From positions 1 through 36,816 of the forward strand of contig DATGKR010000014.1 in NCBI GenBank assembly GCA_035294565.1: DNA of 36,816 nucleotides, read 5' to 3'. The notes under the pieces are model-generated. The model did no database searches, was not told the origin of the DNA, and saw only the letters and a program-made list of their open reading frames with translations. The stretch comes from DATGKR01 sp035294565. Lineage in GTDB: Bacteria; Actinomycetota; Acidimicrobiia; Acidimicrobiales; Palsa-688. Below, one piece after another: positions 15,761 through 23,900 of the stretch. The stretch's first letter is position 1. Every line of letters begins with the position of its first letter. Both the position numbers and the translations under genes were made by a program.

Positions 15761-17097
15761 CACGCTCCCCCTTTGTCCATGAGCTCCCGTACTGCGGCGG
15801 CGAAGTCTTCGCCGCGCTCGGCATACGAGTGGTACCAGTCGAAGCTGGCGCAACCCGGCGAGAGGATCACCGCGTCCCCGGGGCGGACCAGCCGGGCCGC
15901 CTGCTCCACCGCCTCTTTCATCGTGGCCGCCTCCTTCACCTCGACCAGCGGGGACAACGCCCCGACCACCTCGCCGGTCGCCTCGCCGATCGCGACCGCC
16001 GCCCTCACCGGGGGCACCGCTCCGGCGAGAGCCCCGAGGTCCAGACCCTTGTTGCGGCCACCGGCGATCAGGACCACCGAATCGAAACCGGCCACGGCGG
16101 CTAGCACCGACGCCGGCGTGGTGGCCTTCGAATCGTCATACCAACTGACACCCCTGGCCCGAGCGACCAGCTCCACCCTGTGAGGGAGGGCAGGCGCCTC
16201 GGCGAGGGTCTGCCGGCAGGCTTCCAGCCCGGCACCCGCCGAGAGCGCCACTGCCGCAGCCGCCAGCGAGTTGGACACGTCGTGTGGAAACGCCCTGGGC
16301 AGGTCGCTCACCGCCAGGATCGGCTCACCCCCTGGGGCGACGAGCGTGCCGGCTGCCACCGAGTAGGAGGCGGAGCGGCCCGTTGAGAAGCCCACTCGCG
16401 TCACTCCCTCGGGGATGGATGCCGCCCGCGCCGCTACCACCGGGTCGTCGCAGTTGAAGACGGCGATGTCACCCTCCCGCTGGTTCACCCAGATCTTCGA
16501 CTTGGCGTCGGCGTAGTCGTCGAGGCTCGGGTGCCAGTCGAGATGGTCGGGCGCCAGGTTCAGCCAGCAGCTGACCGCAGGGCGGAAGCCGGCGGTGAAC
16601 TGGAGCTGGAACGATGAGACCTCCGCGACGACCACGTCGAACCCGCCTCGCACGGCCTCGATGAGTGGCAAACCGATGTTGCCGGCGGCCGTCGAGCGCA
16701 GGCCCGACCTGCGCAGGATGATGTCGACGAGGGTCGTCACCGTCGTCTTCCCGTTGGTGCCGGTGATCGCCGCGAGCCGTGGGCCTCCCGCCGCCCAGGC
16801 GAGCTCTATCTCCGAGACGACGGGCACCCCGCGGCGGGCCGCCTCGGCGTAGACGCGGTGATGCGGTGGGATGCCCGGGCTGGGGACGACCATGCACGCC
16901 CCGCCGAGCGCGCCGGGCTCGAAGCGCTGCAGCCGGACGCCAAGGCGGTCGGCTTCCCGGTGCATGTCGCCCGTCGGGTGGTCCTCGACGACCAGCACGT
17001 CGTCTCCCCTTCCGGCGAGGTACGCCGCGACGGCGCGGCCGGTGACCCCGAAGCCGGCGACCACCGCCCGGCGCCCGCTGCCCTGGGCGGCCGTCAC
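15760..17097 (-). CDS. murD: MurD, UDP-MurNAc-L-alanine--D-glutamate ligase
   Basis: The 445-aa cytoplasmic ATP-dependent ligase adds D-Glu to UDP-MurNAc-L-Ala. It shows an N-terminal Rossmann motif (VVAGFGVTGRAVA), the ATP loop GTNGKTTVTTL, EVSSFQL, APDHLDWH, and the C-terminal-domain motifs YDDSKATTPASVLAA and LIAGGRNKGLD. The start is GTG 17097 from the GTGA overlap with mraY; upstream in-frame codons lie inside mraY without homology. The 3' end overlaps the ftsW start. Confidence 0.97.
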   Translation of the reverse strand: MTAAQGSGRRAVVAGFGVTGRAVAAYLAGRGDDVLVVEDHPTGDMHREADRLGVRLQRFEPGALGGACMVVPSPGIPPHHRVYAEAARRGVPVVSEIELAWAAGGPRLAAITGTNGKTTVTTLVDIILRRSGLRSTAAGNIGLPLIEAVRGGFDVVVAEVSSFQLQFTAGFRPAVSCWLNLAPDHLDWHPSLDDYADAKSKIWVNQREGDIAVFNCDDPVVAARAASIPEGVTRVGFSTGRSASYSVAAGTLVAPGGEPILAVSDLPRAFPHDVSNSLAAAAVALSAGAGLEACRQTLAEAPALPHRVELVARARGVSWYDDSKATTPASVLAAVAGFDSVVLIAGGRNKGLDLGALAGAVPPVRAAVAIGEATGEVVGALSPLVEVKEAATMKEAVEQAARLVRPGDAVILSPGCASFDWYHSYAERGEDFAAAVRELMDKGGA

Positions 17098-18122
17098 CCC
17101 GCCCCTCCGTGGGAGAGGAAGTCGGCGTAGAACGCTCCGAGGGCGACCGCGGTGAACAGCCCGGCGAGGATCCAGAACCGGACTATGACTGTCGTCTCGG
17201 GCCAGCCGGCAAGCTCGAAGTGGTGGTGGATGGGAGCCATGCGGAAGATGCGGCGGTGGAAGACCCGGAAAGAGACGATCTGTGCGATCACCGACAGCGC
17301 CTCCAGGACGAAAAGCCCGGCGATGATCGGCAGGAGCAGGTCCACGTTCTCGAGAAGCGCCAAGGTGGCGATCGCCGTCCCGATACCGAGCGAGCCGGTG
17401 TCGCCCATGAAGATCCGCGCTGGGGCGGCGTTGAACCACAGGAACCCGGCGCAGCCGCCGATCAGCGCGGCGGCCATGGACGCCTCGTCGAGGGGCGTCG
17501 GGTTGCGGTAGAGGGTGAAGTGCTTGAACTGGTAGAAGCCGATCACCGTGAACGCGGCGAACGCGAATACCGAAGAGCCGGCGGCGAGGCCGTCGAGGCC
17601 GTCGGTGAAGTTCACCGCGTTGCCCGAGCCGACTATCACCAGCACGGCGAAGATCACCCAGCCGGGCTTGCCCAAGTTGATGTTTATCGAGTTGTAGCGG
17701 GTGAACGACAGGTAGGTGTCGACTTTGAGCCAGGTCACCGCCACCAGCGAGAAGGCGAGAGCGACGACGAGCAGGCCGCCGAACTTGGCGCGCTTGTTCA
17801 GACCCAGGCTGCGCTGGCGGCTGACCTTGATCCAGTCGTCGAGAACGCCTATGCCGGCCGCGGCGCAGACGGTGGCCATGGCGACGATCCCCCTGGTGGT
17901 GAACGTCGCACCGACGTGGGCAGCCAGGTAGCCGGCTACCGAGGAGCCGATCAGCGCCAGGCCGCCCATGGTGGGGGTGCCGGCCTTGGTCAGGTGGCGC
18001 TGGGGTCCGTCCTCGCGGATCTGCTGCCCGATGCCGTGCGAGCGGAGCCACCCGATGAGGAGCGGCGTGCCGACGAGGGCGACGACGAGGGAGACGACCC
18101 CGGCGAGGAGCAGGTCGGTCAC
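17094..18122 (-). CDS. mraY: MraY, phospho-MurNAc-pentapeptide translocase
   Basis: The 342-aa polytopic enzyme makes lipid I by moving phospho-MurNAc-pentapeptide onto undecaprenyl phosphate. Diagnostic motifs are DGPQRHLTKAGTPTMGG, FTDGLDGLAAGSS (catalytic Asp region), FMGDTGSLGIG, and APIHHHFELAGWPE (the His cluster). The start is GTG 18122, making a GTGA overlap with murE. Direct contact with murE is unusual because murF normally lies between them. Confidence 0.97.
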   Translation of the reverse strand: MTDLLLAGVVSLVVALVGTPLLIGWLRSHGIGQQIREDGPQRHLTKAGTPTMGGLALIGSSVAGYLAAHVGATFTTRGIVAMATVCAAAGIGVLDDWIKVSRQRSLGLNKRAKFGGLLVVALAFSLVAVTWLKVDTYLSFTRYNSININLGKPGWVIFAVLVIVGSGNAVNFTDGLDGLAAGSSVFAFAAFTVIGFYQFKHFTLYRNPTPLDEASMAAALIGGCAGFLWFNAAPARIFMGDTGSLGIGTAIATLALLENVDLLLPIIAGLFVLEALSVIAQIVSFRVFHRRIFRMAPIHHHFELAGWPETTVIVRFWILAGLFTAVALGAFYADFLSHGGAG

Positions 18123-19558
18123 GGTGCCTCCTCGCGCGAAGCGAGGATCCGCTCGAGCGTTGCCCGGGCGACCTCGACGTCGTCGAAGGGCAGCACCCGC
18201 CCGGCGATCTCCTGACCTTTCTCGTGGCCCTTGCCGGCGATCACAACCACGTCGCCCGGCCGGGCGTTGGCGAGGGCGGCGGCTATGGCAGCGGCCCGGT
18301 CGGGCTCGACGATGACGTTGGGGCTGCCGGCGGCTCCGGCGACGACCTCGGCGATGATCGCGTCCGGGTTCTCGTCCCTCGGGTTGTCCGAGGTGACCAC
18401 CGCGAGGTCGGCCAGCCTCGCGGCGACGGACCCCATAGACGGCCGTTTCTCCCGATCGCGCCCCCCGCCTGCGCCGAACACGACGATCAGTCGGCCCTCC
18501 GCAGCCTCGCGCCCCGCGCCGAGGACCTTCTCCAAGCCGTCGGGGGTATGGGCGTAGTCGACGACAACCGTGAAGGGCTGGCCGGCGTCGACCCGCTCGA
18601 AGCGGCCCGGCACGCCGGTGACGGCATCGAGCCCGGCGGCGACGGCATCGGCGGCGACGTCGAGCGCGGTAGCGCAAGCGGCTGCGGCCACGGCGTTGGC
18701 GACGTTGAAACGTCCCCCCAGGCGGATCCTCAGCCTCACGCCCCCCCAGGTGAACTCGGTCCCGACTGGAGCGAACGACACGTCGGTGGCGTCCGCCGGG
18801 GAGAAACCGGCGACCTTGCCACCCTTCGAGCGCACCCGCGCGGCCAGCCGGGCGCCCCAGGGGTCGGCCTCGTTGATCACCGCCACCTCGACCCTCCCCG
18901 GTTCGAACAGCCGGGCCTTGGCTTCGAAGTAGCGCTCCATCGTGGTGTGGTAGTCGAGGTGGTCGGGTGAAAGGTTGGTGAACACGCCGGCGGCGAAGTG
19001 GACGGAGTCGGTGCGGTGCTGGTCCAAGGCGTGCGAGGAAACTTCCATCGCCACCGCCCGGCCGCCTCTCCGCCGCCAGGCGTCGAGCAGGGCATGGAGC
19101 TCGGGGGCTTCAGGGGTGGTTCGCGGTTGGGTCAGGGTACCGATGGTCGTCGCCGACCAGCCATTCGCGTCGAAGATCGACTGCAGGAAGGCGCAGGTGG
19201 TCGTCTTTCCGTTGGTGCCCGTGACCCCTGCCACGATCAGGTGCTGCGAGGGGTGGCCGAAGAAGGCGTCGCAGACCGGACCTAGGGCCTGCCGGACGGA
19301 CGAGACGACTATCTCGGCGACACCGAGGCGCGTCGACCTCTCGCACAGCAGGGCGGCCGCCCCGCCGGCCACGGCGGTGGGAGCGAAGTCGTGACCGTCG
19401 GTTGCCCGCCCGGGGACGCAGGCGAACAGGTAGCCGGGCTGCACCTGGCGCGAGTCCATGGTGACCCCCTTGACCTCCACGGCGGGGTCGCCTTCGGTCG
19501 ACCGCAGCAGCCCGAGCTCGGCCAGGCCCGCCGCCGCCACCAACCCGTCGAGCCGCAC
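18119..19558 (-). CDS. murE: MurE, UDP-MurNAc-tripeptide synthetase, DAP type
   Basis: The 479-aa cytoplasmic ligase adds the third stem residue. ATP loop GTNGKTTT is at residues 114-121. MEVSSHALDQHR, SPDHLDYH and the C-terminal-domain motif DYAHTPDGLEKVL follow. DNPRDE at 391-396 matches the DNPRxE signature of enzymes that add meso-diaminopimelate, so the wall is predicted to be DAP-type. The start is GTG 19558, 6 bp after the ftsI stop. The protein ends normally and is not a MurE-MurF fusion. Confidence 0.96.
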   Translation of the reverse strand: MRLDGLVAAAGLAELGLLRSTEGDPAVEVKGVTMDSRQVQPGYLFACVPGRATDGHDFAPTAVAGGAAALLCERSTRLGVAEIVVSSVRQALGPVCDAFFGHPSQHLIVAGVTGTNGKTTTCAFLQSIFDANGWSATTIGTLTQPRTTPEAPELHALLDAWRRRGGRAVAMEVSSHALDQHRTDSVHFAAGVFTNLSPDHLDYHTTMERYFEAKARLFEPGRVEVAVINEADPWGARLAARVRSKGGKVAGFSPADATDVSFAPVGTEFTWGGVRLRIRLGGRFNVANAVAAAACATALDVAADAVAAGLDAVTGVPGRFERVDAGQPFTVVVDYAHTPDGLEKVLGAGREAAEGRLIVVFGAGGGRDREKRPSMGSVAARLADLAVVTSDNPRDENPDAIIAEVVAGAAGSPNVIVEPDRAAAIAAALANARPGDVVVIAGKGHEKGQEIAGRVLPFDDVEVARATLERILASREEAP

Positions 19559-19564
19559 CGCAGC

Positions 19565-21508
19565 TCAGCCCGTCTTCGAGCCCGACGGTTCCCGCGCCGG
19601 CGGGCTCGCCGGGATGGCGCTCGTCTTGGGCGCTGCCGGGGGCACGGACAAGCCGGGCAGCGGAGCTCCGGCGATGTCCCCCGCTCCCGTGGCGGAGGCG
19701 GCGGTGGCGAGCGGGACGCCGGACGCTGGGGGCTGCTCCGGCTGGGGGGGTATGGAGAAGTCTTCGAGGGCGTCCCGTGCGATCGTGGCGAACGTCGGCG
19801 CCGAGGCGGCTGCCCCGTAGTCGGGGGTGTCGTCGACGACGACCATCCCGGTGATCTGCGGGTGCTCGGAGGGGACGAACCCGGCGAAGCTCGCCACGTA
19901 GTGGCCCGCTTCGTAGCCGCCGCTCGGGGAGGGGACCAGTCCGGTGCCGGTTTTTCCGGCGACGGTGTAGGGATCGAGGTTCGCCGCCGTCCCTGTCCCC
20001 ACCCGGACCACCTCGTCGAGCATCGTGGTCATCTCCTTGGCCACGGTCGGCGAGACAACCCGGTGTCGCGGCGCCATCGGCAGGGCGTGCTCGTGGCCGT
20101 CGGGGTCGATCGTGGCGTCCACCAGGCGGGGCGGGACGTACACGCCGCCGTTGGCGACCGTGTTGTAGGCCGCCAGCATCTGGATCGCGGTGACCGCGAT
20201 GCCCTGGCCGATCGGCACGTCTGCGATCGATGTGCCTGACCAGTACGAGGGCAGCAGCCCCGCGGACTCGCCCGGGAAGTCGATGACCGTCTTCGAGCCG
20301 AGACCGTAGGCGTGGATGTAGTCCATGAGGTTGCTCCGCCCTAGGTGCTGGGCAATCTGGATGGTGCCGATGTTCGACGAGTTGGCCAGTATGTCGGTCA
20401 CCGTCCAGTGCTCGGTGGCGTGCGGCTCGGCGTCGTGGAACACGGTGCCCGCCACGTCGTAGGTGTTGGGGATGGTGAAGACGTCGGAGGGCCGTATGAG
20501 CCCGAGCTGCAGGGCGGCGGAGATGGTCACCAGCTTGTTCACCGATCCCGGCTCGTACACGTCGGTGAAAGATGTGGCCAGCGGCTCCTCCACGGGCTGT
20601 GGCTGAGGCCCGTTCGACCCAGGCGGGGGCGGGATCTCCACCGGCACGGCCGGCGGGGCGGTGCTGGCCGCAGCGGGCATGGTGAGCTCGGCGTCGGCGA
20701 GTATGTCGCCGGTCTGGGTGTCCATGAACACGGCTATGGCACGGTGGGCGTCGGCGGCGACCAGCGCCTGGGCGAGCGCCTGCTCGGCCTGGTACTGCAA
20801 CCGCTCGTCGATGCTGAGGACGAGGTCCCGCCCGGCCACGGGTGCCTGGAAGTCCTGGATCCCCCCGGGCACGAGACGCCCCTTCGGGTCGATCTCCTCG
20901 ACCTCCTTGCCGGGGCTCCCGGAGAGCAGCGCATCGTATTTGTACTCGAGACCCGAAAGGCCGGTGCCGCCCGTACCGACCAACCCGAGGAGCGGCGAGG
21001 CGAGCTGACCGGCCGGGTAGAACCTCTTCGGCTCCTGCAGCAGGTAGACGCCGGCGAGGCCGAGGGCGGCGACGCGCTTGGCCACGGCGTCGGGGACGGT
21101 GCGGGCGAGGTAGACGAAGGTGGTTCGCTCGCTCATCTCGGCCCGAAGCTCGGGTGGCCCCACGCGGAGCACCGGCGCCAGGGCGGCAGCCTCCGCCGTC
21201 GGGTCGGTCACGTCGCGAGGATCGGCGTAGACCGTCGACTGGGGGAGCGAGATCGCCAGCTCGTAGCCGTTTCGGTCGAGAATGGCGCCGCGCTGGGCGG
21301 GAAGGTCGACGGTCTCCTCCCACTCGGAGCCGCCCCTCGCCAGGTAGCTGGCCGAGTCGAAAGCCTGGATGGCGACGAGCTTGGCGCAGATGGCCGCGAA
21401 GCAGGCGCCGACCAGCGCGAGGATCGCGAAAGCCCTGGCCCGCCCCTGCCTGCCGAGGCCGGGTGACCCGCTCCGGCCGCCGCCAGGCCACCCGGTCCCC
21501 GCCTTCAC
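19565..21508 (-). CDS. ftsI: FtsI/PBP3-type class B penicillin-binding protein
   Basis: The 647-aa septal transpeptidase crosslinks peptidoglycan together with FtsW. One transmembrane helix lies at about 26-48, a PBP dimerisation domain at about 65-210 (PAQRGAILDRNG), and a transpeptidase domain carries all three active-site motifs: SVNK (322-325), SSN (377-379) and KTG (519-521). Two oddities are a Pro/Ala-rich insert at about 279-311 just before the active-site serine, and a Pro/Ala/Ser tail of about 60 residues at the C-terminus in place of PASTA domains. The start is GTG 21508, in a GTGA overlap with ftsL. Confidence 0.96.
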   Translation of the reverse strand: MKAGTGWPGGGRSGSPGLGRQGRARAFAILALVGACFAAICAKLVAIQAFDSASYLARGGSEWEETVDLPAQRGAILDRNGYELAISLPQSTVYADPRDVTDPTAEAAALAPVLRVGPPELRAEMSERTTFVYLARTVPDAVAKRVAALGLAGVYLLQEPKRFYPAGQLASPLLGLVGTGGTGLSGLEYKYDALLSGSPGKEVEEIDPKGRLVPGGIQDFQAPVAGRDLVLSIDERLQYQAEQALAQALVAADAHRAIAVFMDTQTGDILADAELTMPAAASTAPPAVPVEIPPPPGSNGPQPQPVEEPLATSFTDVYEPGSVNKLVTISAALQLGLIRPSDVFTIPNTYDVAGTVFHDAEPHATEHWTVTDILANSSNIGTIQIAQHLGRSNLMDYIHAYGLGSKTVIDFPGESAGLLPSYWSGTSIADVPIGQGIAVTAIQMLAAYNTVANGGVYVPPRLVDATIDPDGHEHALPMAPRHRVVSPTVAKEMTTMLDEVVRVGTGTAANLDPYTVAGKTGTGLVPSPSGGYEAGHYVASFAGFVPSEHPQITGMVVVDDTPDYGAAASAPTFATIARDALEDFSIPPQPEQPPASGVPLATAASATGAGDIAGAPLPGLSVPPAAPKTSAIPASPPAREPSGSKTG

Positions 21509-22005
21509 GGGGTGCCCGCCAGCTCGGACTTGACTACCGGCCAGTCGGCGTACCCGGCGGGGGCGTGGGCGGGGGAGGCGTCCGAGCCCGCCGAGGACAG
21601 GCCACCCGCAGGGGCGCCGGTCCCAGGAGTGCCCGGCGGCTCCGTCAAGTACACGACCTTCGAGGGTTGGACCATTCCGAGCCGGCCCTCGGCCGTCGAG
21701 ATGATGTGGTCGGGGGAGCCGAGCTCGGCCACCTGGAGGCGCAGCTGCTGATAGGCGGCGCTGTCCTTCTGCACCTGGGCGTTGAGGTTGTCGAGGCGGA
21801 ACTGTCGCTGGGCGAGGACCACGTGCAGGTAGACGAGGGCGAGGGCTATGGCCGCCGCGGCCGCGATGCCGCCGAAGAGCAGGAGCCTCCCCTGGCGCAG
21901 GGCGCGGCGGCGGGCCTCGACGAGGCGGAGGTGGCCGCCTGGCCGTCCGGTTGGCTCGCCGGGCGCGACGGGAGCCCTGAGGGCGCGGTCGCCGCGATCG
22001 ATCAC
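21505..22005 (-). CDS. ftsL: FtsL-like septum-formation protein
   Basis: The 166-aa small bitopic protein has a basic N-terminus, one transmembrane helix at residues 41-64, and a heptad-like region (FRLDNLNAQVQKDSAAYQQL) ending in PDHIISTAEGRLGMV, as is typical for FtsL/DivIC proteins. A Gly/Ala/Pro-rich tail of about 45 residues follows. Sequence conservation in FtsL is low, so the name relies on topology plus position between rsmH and ftsI. The start is GTG 22005, in a GTGA overlap with rsmH; the same frame upstream lies inside rsmH without homology. Confidence 0.88.
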   Translation of the reverse strand: MIDRGDRALRAPVAPGEPTGRPGGHLRLVEARRRALRQGRLLLFGGIAAAAAIALALVYLHVVLAQRQFRLDNLNAQVQKDSAAYQQLRLQVAELGSPDHIISTAEGRLGMVQPSKVVYLTEPPGTPGTGAPAGGLSSAGSDASPAHAPAGYADWPVVKSELAGTP

Positions 22006-22940
22006 GGCGCCTCCCCGAGCGCTTCGACGGCCCGCAGGCGGGCGCTGTCCGCTCTGCGGTTGGCCGACACCTCGGCGGCCGCGGGTTTGCGCGCCCCCCG
22101 GGTGAGCAGCCTCACCGTTGGGCGCGCCCCGCAGACGCACGGCAGCCCCGGGGGGCAGACGCAGCCTCCGGTGGCCTCCCTGCGGAAAACCTCCTTGACC
22201 AGGCGGTCCTCGCCGGAGTGGTAGGAGACCACGACAGCTCTGCCCCCTGGTGCGAGGCGGCCCAACGCGACGCCGAGCGCCACGGGCAGTTGGGACAGCT
22301 CGTCGTTCACCGCGACCCGCACCGCCTGGAACACCCTCCTGGCGGGATGGCCCCCGCGGCGGCGGGCGGCGGCGGGGATCGCCGCCTTGACCACCTCGGC
22401 CAGCTCGATGGTGGACGAGATGGGCCGCGCGGCCACCACCGCCCGGGCGATGCGCCCGGCGAAGCGGGCCTCGCCGTGCTCGCGGAACAGCTCCGCCAGC
22501 TCGGCAGGCGTCCACCCGTTGACGACGTCAGCGGCCGTCAGCGCCTGGCCCGGGTCCATCCGCATGTCGAGAGGACCCGCGGCGCGATAGCTGAACCCCC
22601 GTTCCGGGCGGTCGAGCTGGGGTGAGCTCACCCCCAGGTCGAACAGGGCGCCGGAGAGGGACCCGACGCCCAGCGTGTCGAGAAGGGGGGCGATCTCGTC
22701 GAAGCGTCCCCGAGCGACGCGGGCGCGCTCGCCGAACGGGGCGAGCACACCCGAAGCCGCCTCTACGGCGTCGGGGTCCCTGTCGACTCCGACAACAGAG
22801 AGGTGCGGCGCGCGTGCCAGGAGGGCCGCGGCGTGGCCGGCTCCGCCCACGGTGGCGTCGAGCACCACGCCGGGTGGCGCGGCGACGAGGATCTCGAGGA
22901 CCTCGTCGAGCATGACCGCCCGGTGGTCGAAGGCCGTCAT
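22002..22940 (-). CDS. rsmH: RsmH (MraW), 16S rRNA cytosine-1402 N4-methyltransferase
   Basis: The 312-aa SAM-dependent enzyme methylates N4 of C1402 in 16S rRNA. The N-terminal motif is HRAVMLDEVLEIL. The SAM loop is DATVGGAGHAAAL. FDLGVSSPQLDRPERGFSY and PLDMRMD follow, then the C-terminal SYHSGEDRLVKEVFR. ATG 22940 is chosen because GGAGG lies 7 nt upstream and the length matches the family. The frame is also open up to GTG 23096, which would form a GTGA overlap with mraZ and add 52 residues; given how common such overlaps are here, that start cannot be excluded. Confidence 0.95.
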   Translation of the reverse strand: MTAFDHRAVMLDEVLEILVAAPPGVVLDATVGGAGHAAALLARAPHLSVVGVDRDPDAVEAASGVLAPFGERARVARGRFDEIAPLLDTLGVGSLSGALFDLGVSSPQLDRPERGFSYRAAGPLDMRMDPGQALTAADVVNGWTPAELAELFREHGEARFAGRIARAVVAARPISSTIELAEVVKAAIPAAARRRGGHPARRVFQAVRVAVNDELSQLPVALGVALGRLAPGGRAVVVSYHSGEDRLVKEVFRREATGGCVCPPGLPCVCGARPTVRLLTRGARKPAAAEVSANRRADSARLRAVEALGEAP

Positions 22941-22987
22941 GCCCGGACCTCCGTACCGGACCATCCGCAGCCTCTCGACCGGCGTGC

Positions 22988-23008
22988 CGCCGGGATTTCT
23001 CCCCGGCG
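22988..23008 (-). other. GC hairpin between mraZ and rsmH
   Basis: A perfect 7-bp stem (CGCCGGG with CCCGGCG) and a 7-nt loop lie in the 152-bp gap between mraZ and rsmH. There is no U-tract, so it is not a standard terminator; it could attenuate or stabilise the message. It is short and in GC-rich DNA, so chance is possible. Confidence 0.3.
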
Positions 23009-23092
23009 TGGCGAAGTGGAAGCGGGCGGAGAAGGGGACTTCCACCCTGCGGGTCGAGAGGCTGCGCATGAGCCGGTGCGGGTCGTGGGGCG

Positions 23093-23554
23093 TCACGCTC
23101 CTTCGCCGGGCGTTTCCTCCCGGCCGGACGATGGAAGATCCCCGCCCAGGTAGGCGTCGCCGAGGCTGCCGTGGGCTTCCCAGATGTGCGGGCTCCAAAG
23201 CTCGATGTGGTTGTGGGCGCCGTGGACCAAGACGCTGGCGCCCTCCTCCATGCCGGCGAACTCCCGCAGGTAGGGGGGAAGGGCGACGCGACCCTGTTTG
23301 TCGATGTCCACCTCGGCCGAGCCCATCCAAAAGGCGCGGGCCTCGGCACGCTGCTGCTGGTTGCCGTCCATCAGCGGCGCCATCTTCTCTGCTTTTTTGT
23401 CGAACTCCTCCGGCGTCCAGATGGCGAGGCACCGGTCCTTCTCCTTCGAGACGACGGCGACCGAGTCGAAGCTCAGACGGAAGCGCGCCGGGAGGATCAG
23501 CCGGCCCTTCCCGTCGAGGGAGTGCTCGTACCTCCCTATGAACCGTGTCGACAC
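23093..23554 (-). CDS. mraZ: MraZ, transcriptional regulator of the dcw cluster
   Basis: The 153-aa product has two AbrB-like DNA-binding halves: SLDGKGRLILPARFR (residues 12-26) and VDIDKQGRVALPPYLREFA (about 82-100). Family knowledge: MraZ binds short repeats upstream of its own gene and represses or tunes the division operon. The start is GTG 23554 (STRFIGRYEH next); no strong Shine-Dalgarno sequence is seen. Candidate MraZ boxes and promoter lie 37-89 bp upstream. It is the first gene of the cluster. Confidence 0.96.
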   Translation of the reverse strand: MSTRFIGRYEHSLDGKGRLILPARFRLSFDSVAVVSKEKDRCLAIWTPEEFDKKAEKMAPLMDGNQQQRAEARAFWMGSAEVDIDKQGRVALPPYLREFAGMEEGASVLVHGAHNHIELWSPHIWEAHGSLGDAYLGGDLPSSGREETPGEGA

Positions 23555-23590
23555 TGCTCACCGATCCGTCCTTGGTGGCCTCCGGGCCCC

Positions 23591-23643
23591 TCCCCTTCGC
23601 GCCACTGCGCGCCACTTTATGGCCTAACCCTCCACCGTGTCAA
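23591..23643 (-). promoter_or_regulatory. mraZ promoter overlaid by three MraZ-type boxes
   Basis: On the minus strand, TTGACA (23643..23638) and TAAAGT (23619..23614) are 18 nt apart. Three direct repeats spaced exactly 10 bp follow: AAAGTGGC (23618..23611), GCAGTGGC (23608..23601) and GAAGGGGA (23598..23591). Known MraZ sites are three or more TGGG-like or AAAGTG-like boxes with 10-bp spacing, so this fits. The first box overlaps the -10, as expected for autorepression. Confidence 0.75.
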
Positions 23644-23708
23644 CGATCGGGCCGCGAAACGCCGATCTGGCGCGCCGGAGCGGCGGTCGCCGTCGCCGCG
23701 CCACGAAA

Positions 23709-23883
23709 AGCTGGGGGCCCGGCGCGGCGGGGCTCGCCGGGGTGCCCGAGGGGGACCGCCGGGGAGCGGCGGCTCGCTGGGCCGACGTACAGCTGGGCGC
23801 GCGGGGGGCGGCGGCTCGCCGGGGCACCCGAGGGAGATCGCCGGCGCGGCGGGGCTAGCCCGGGGCACCCGAGGGACCGCCGG
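23709..23883. repeat. Imperfect direct repeats downstream of the dehydrogenase gene
   Basis: Within the 346-bp gap between the short-chain dehydrogenase and mraZ, blocks of about 54 bp at 23709-23762 and 23791-23844 align. A shorter third copy is at 23853-23883. All share a core of GGCTCGCC, GGGG, CCCGAGGG and CGCCGG. Period and copies are irregular and there are no spacers of fixed length, so it is not a CRISPR array. The rest of the gap up to the mraZ promoter shows nothing else. Confidence 0.65.
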
Positions 23884-23900
23884 TCGGGGTCCTCAGATGC

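Noticed and set aside
15760..18051. murD start extended into mraY
   Set aside because: The extra codons are a shifted reading of mraY; the GTGA overlap at 17097 gives the normal length.
23709..23883. CRISPR array
   Set aside because: Only two or three imperfect copies of uneven length, no fixed spacers, no cas genes nearby.
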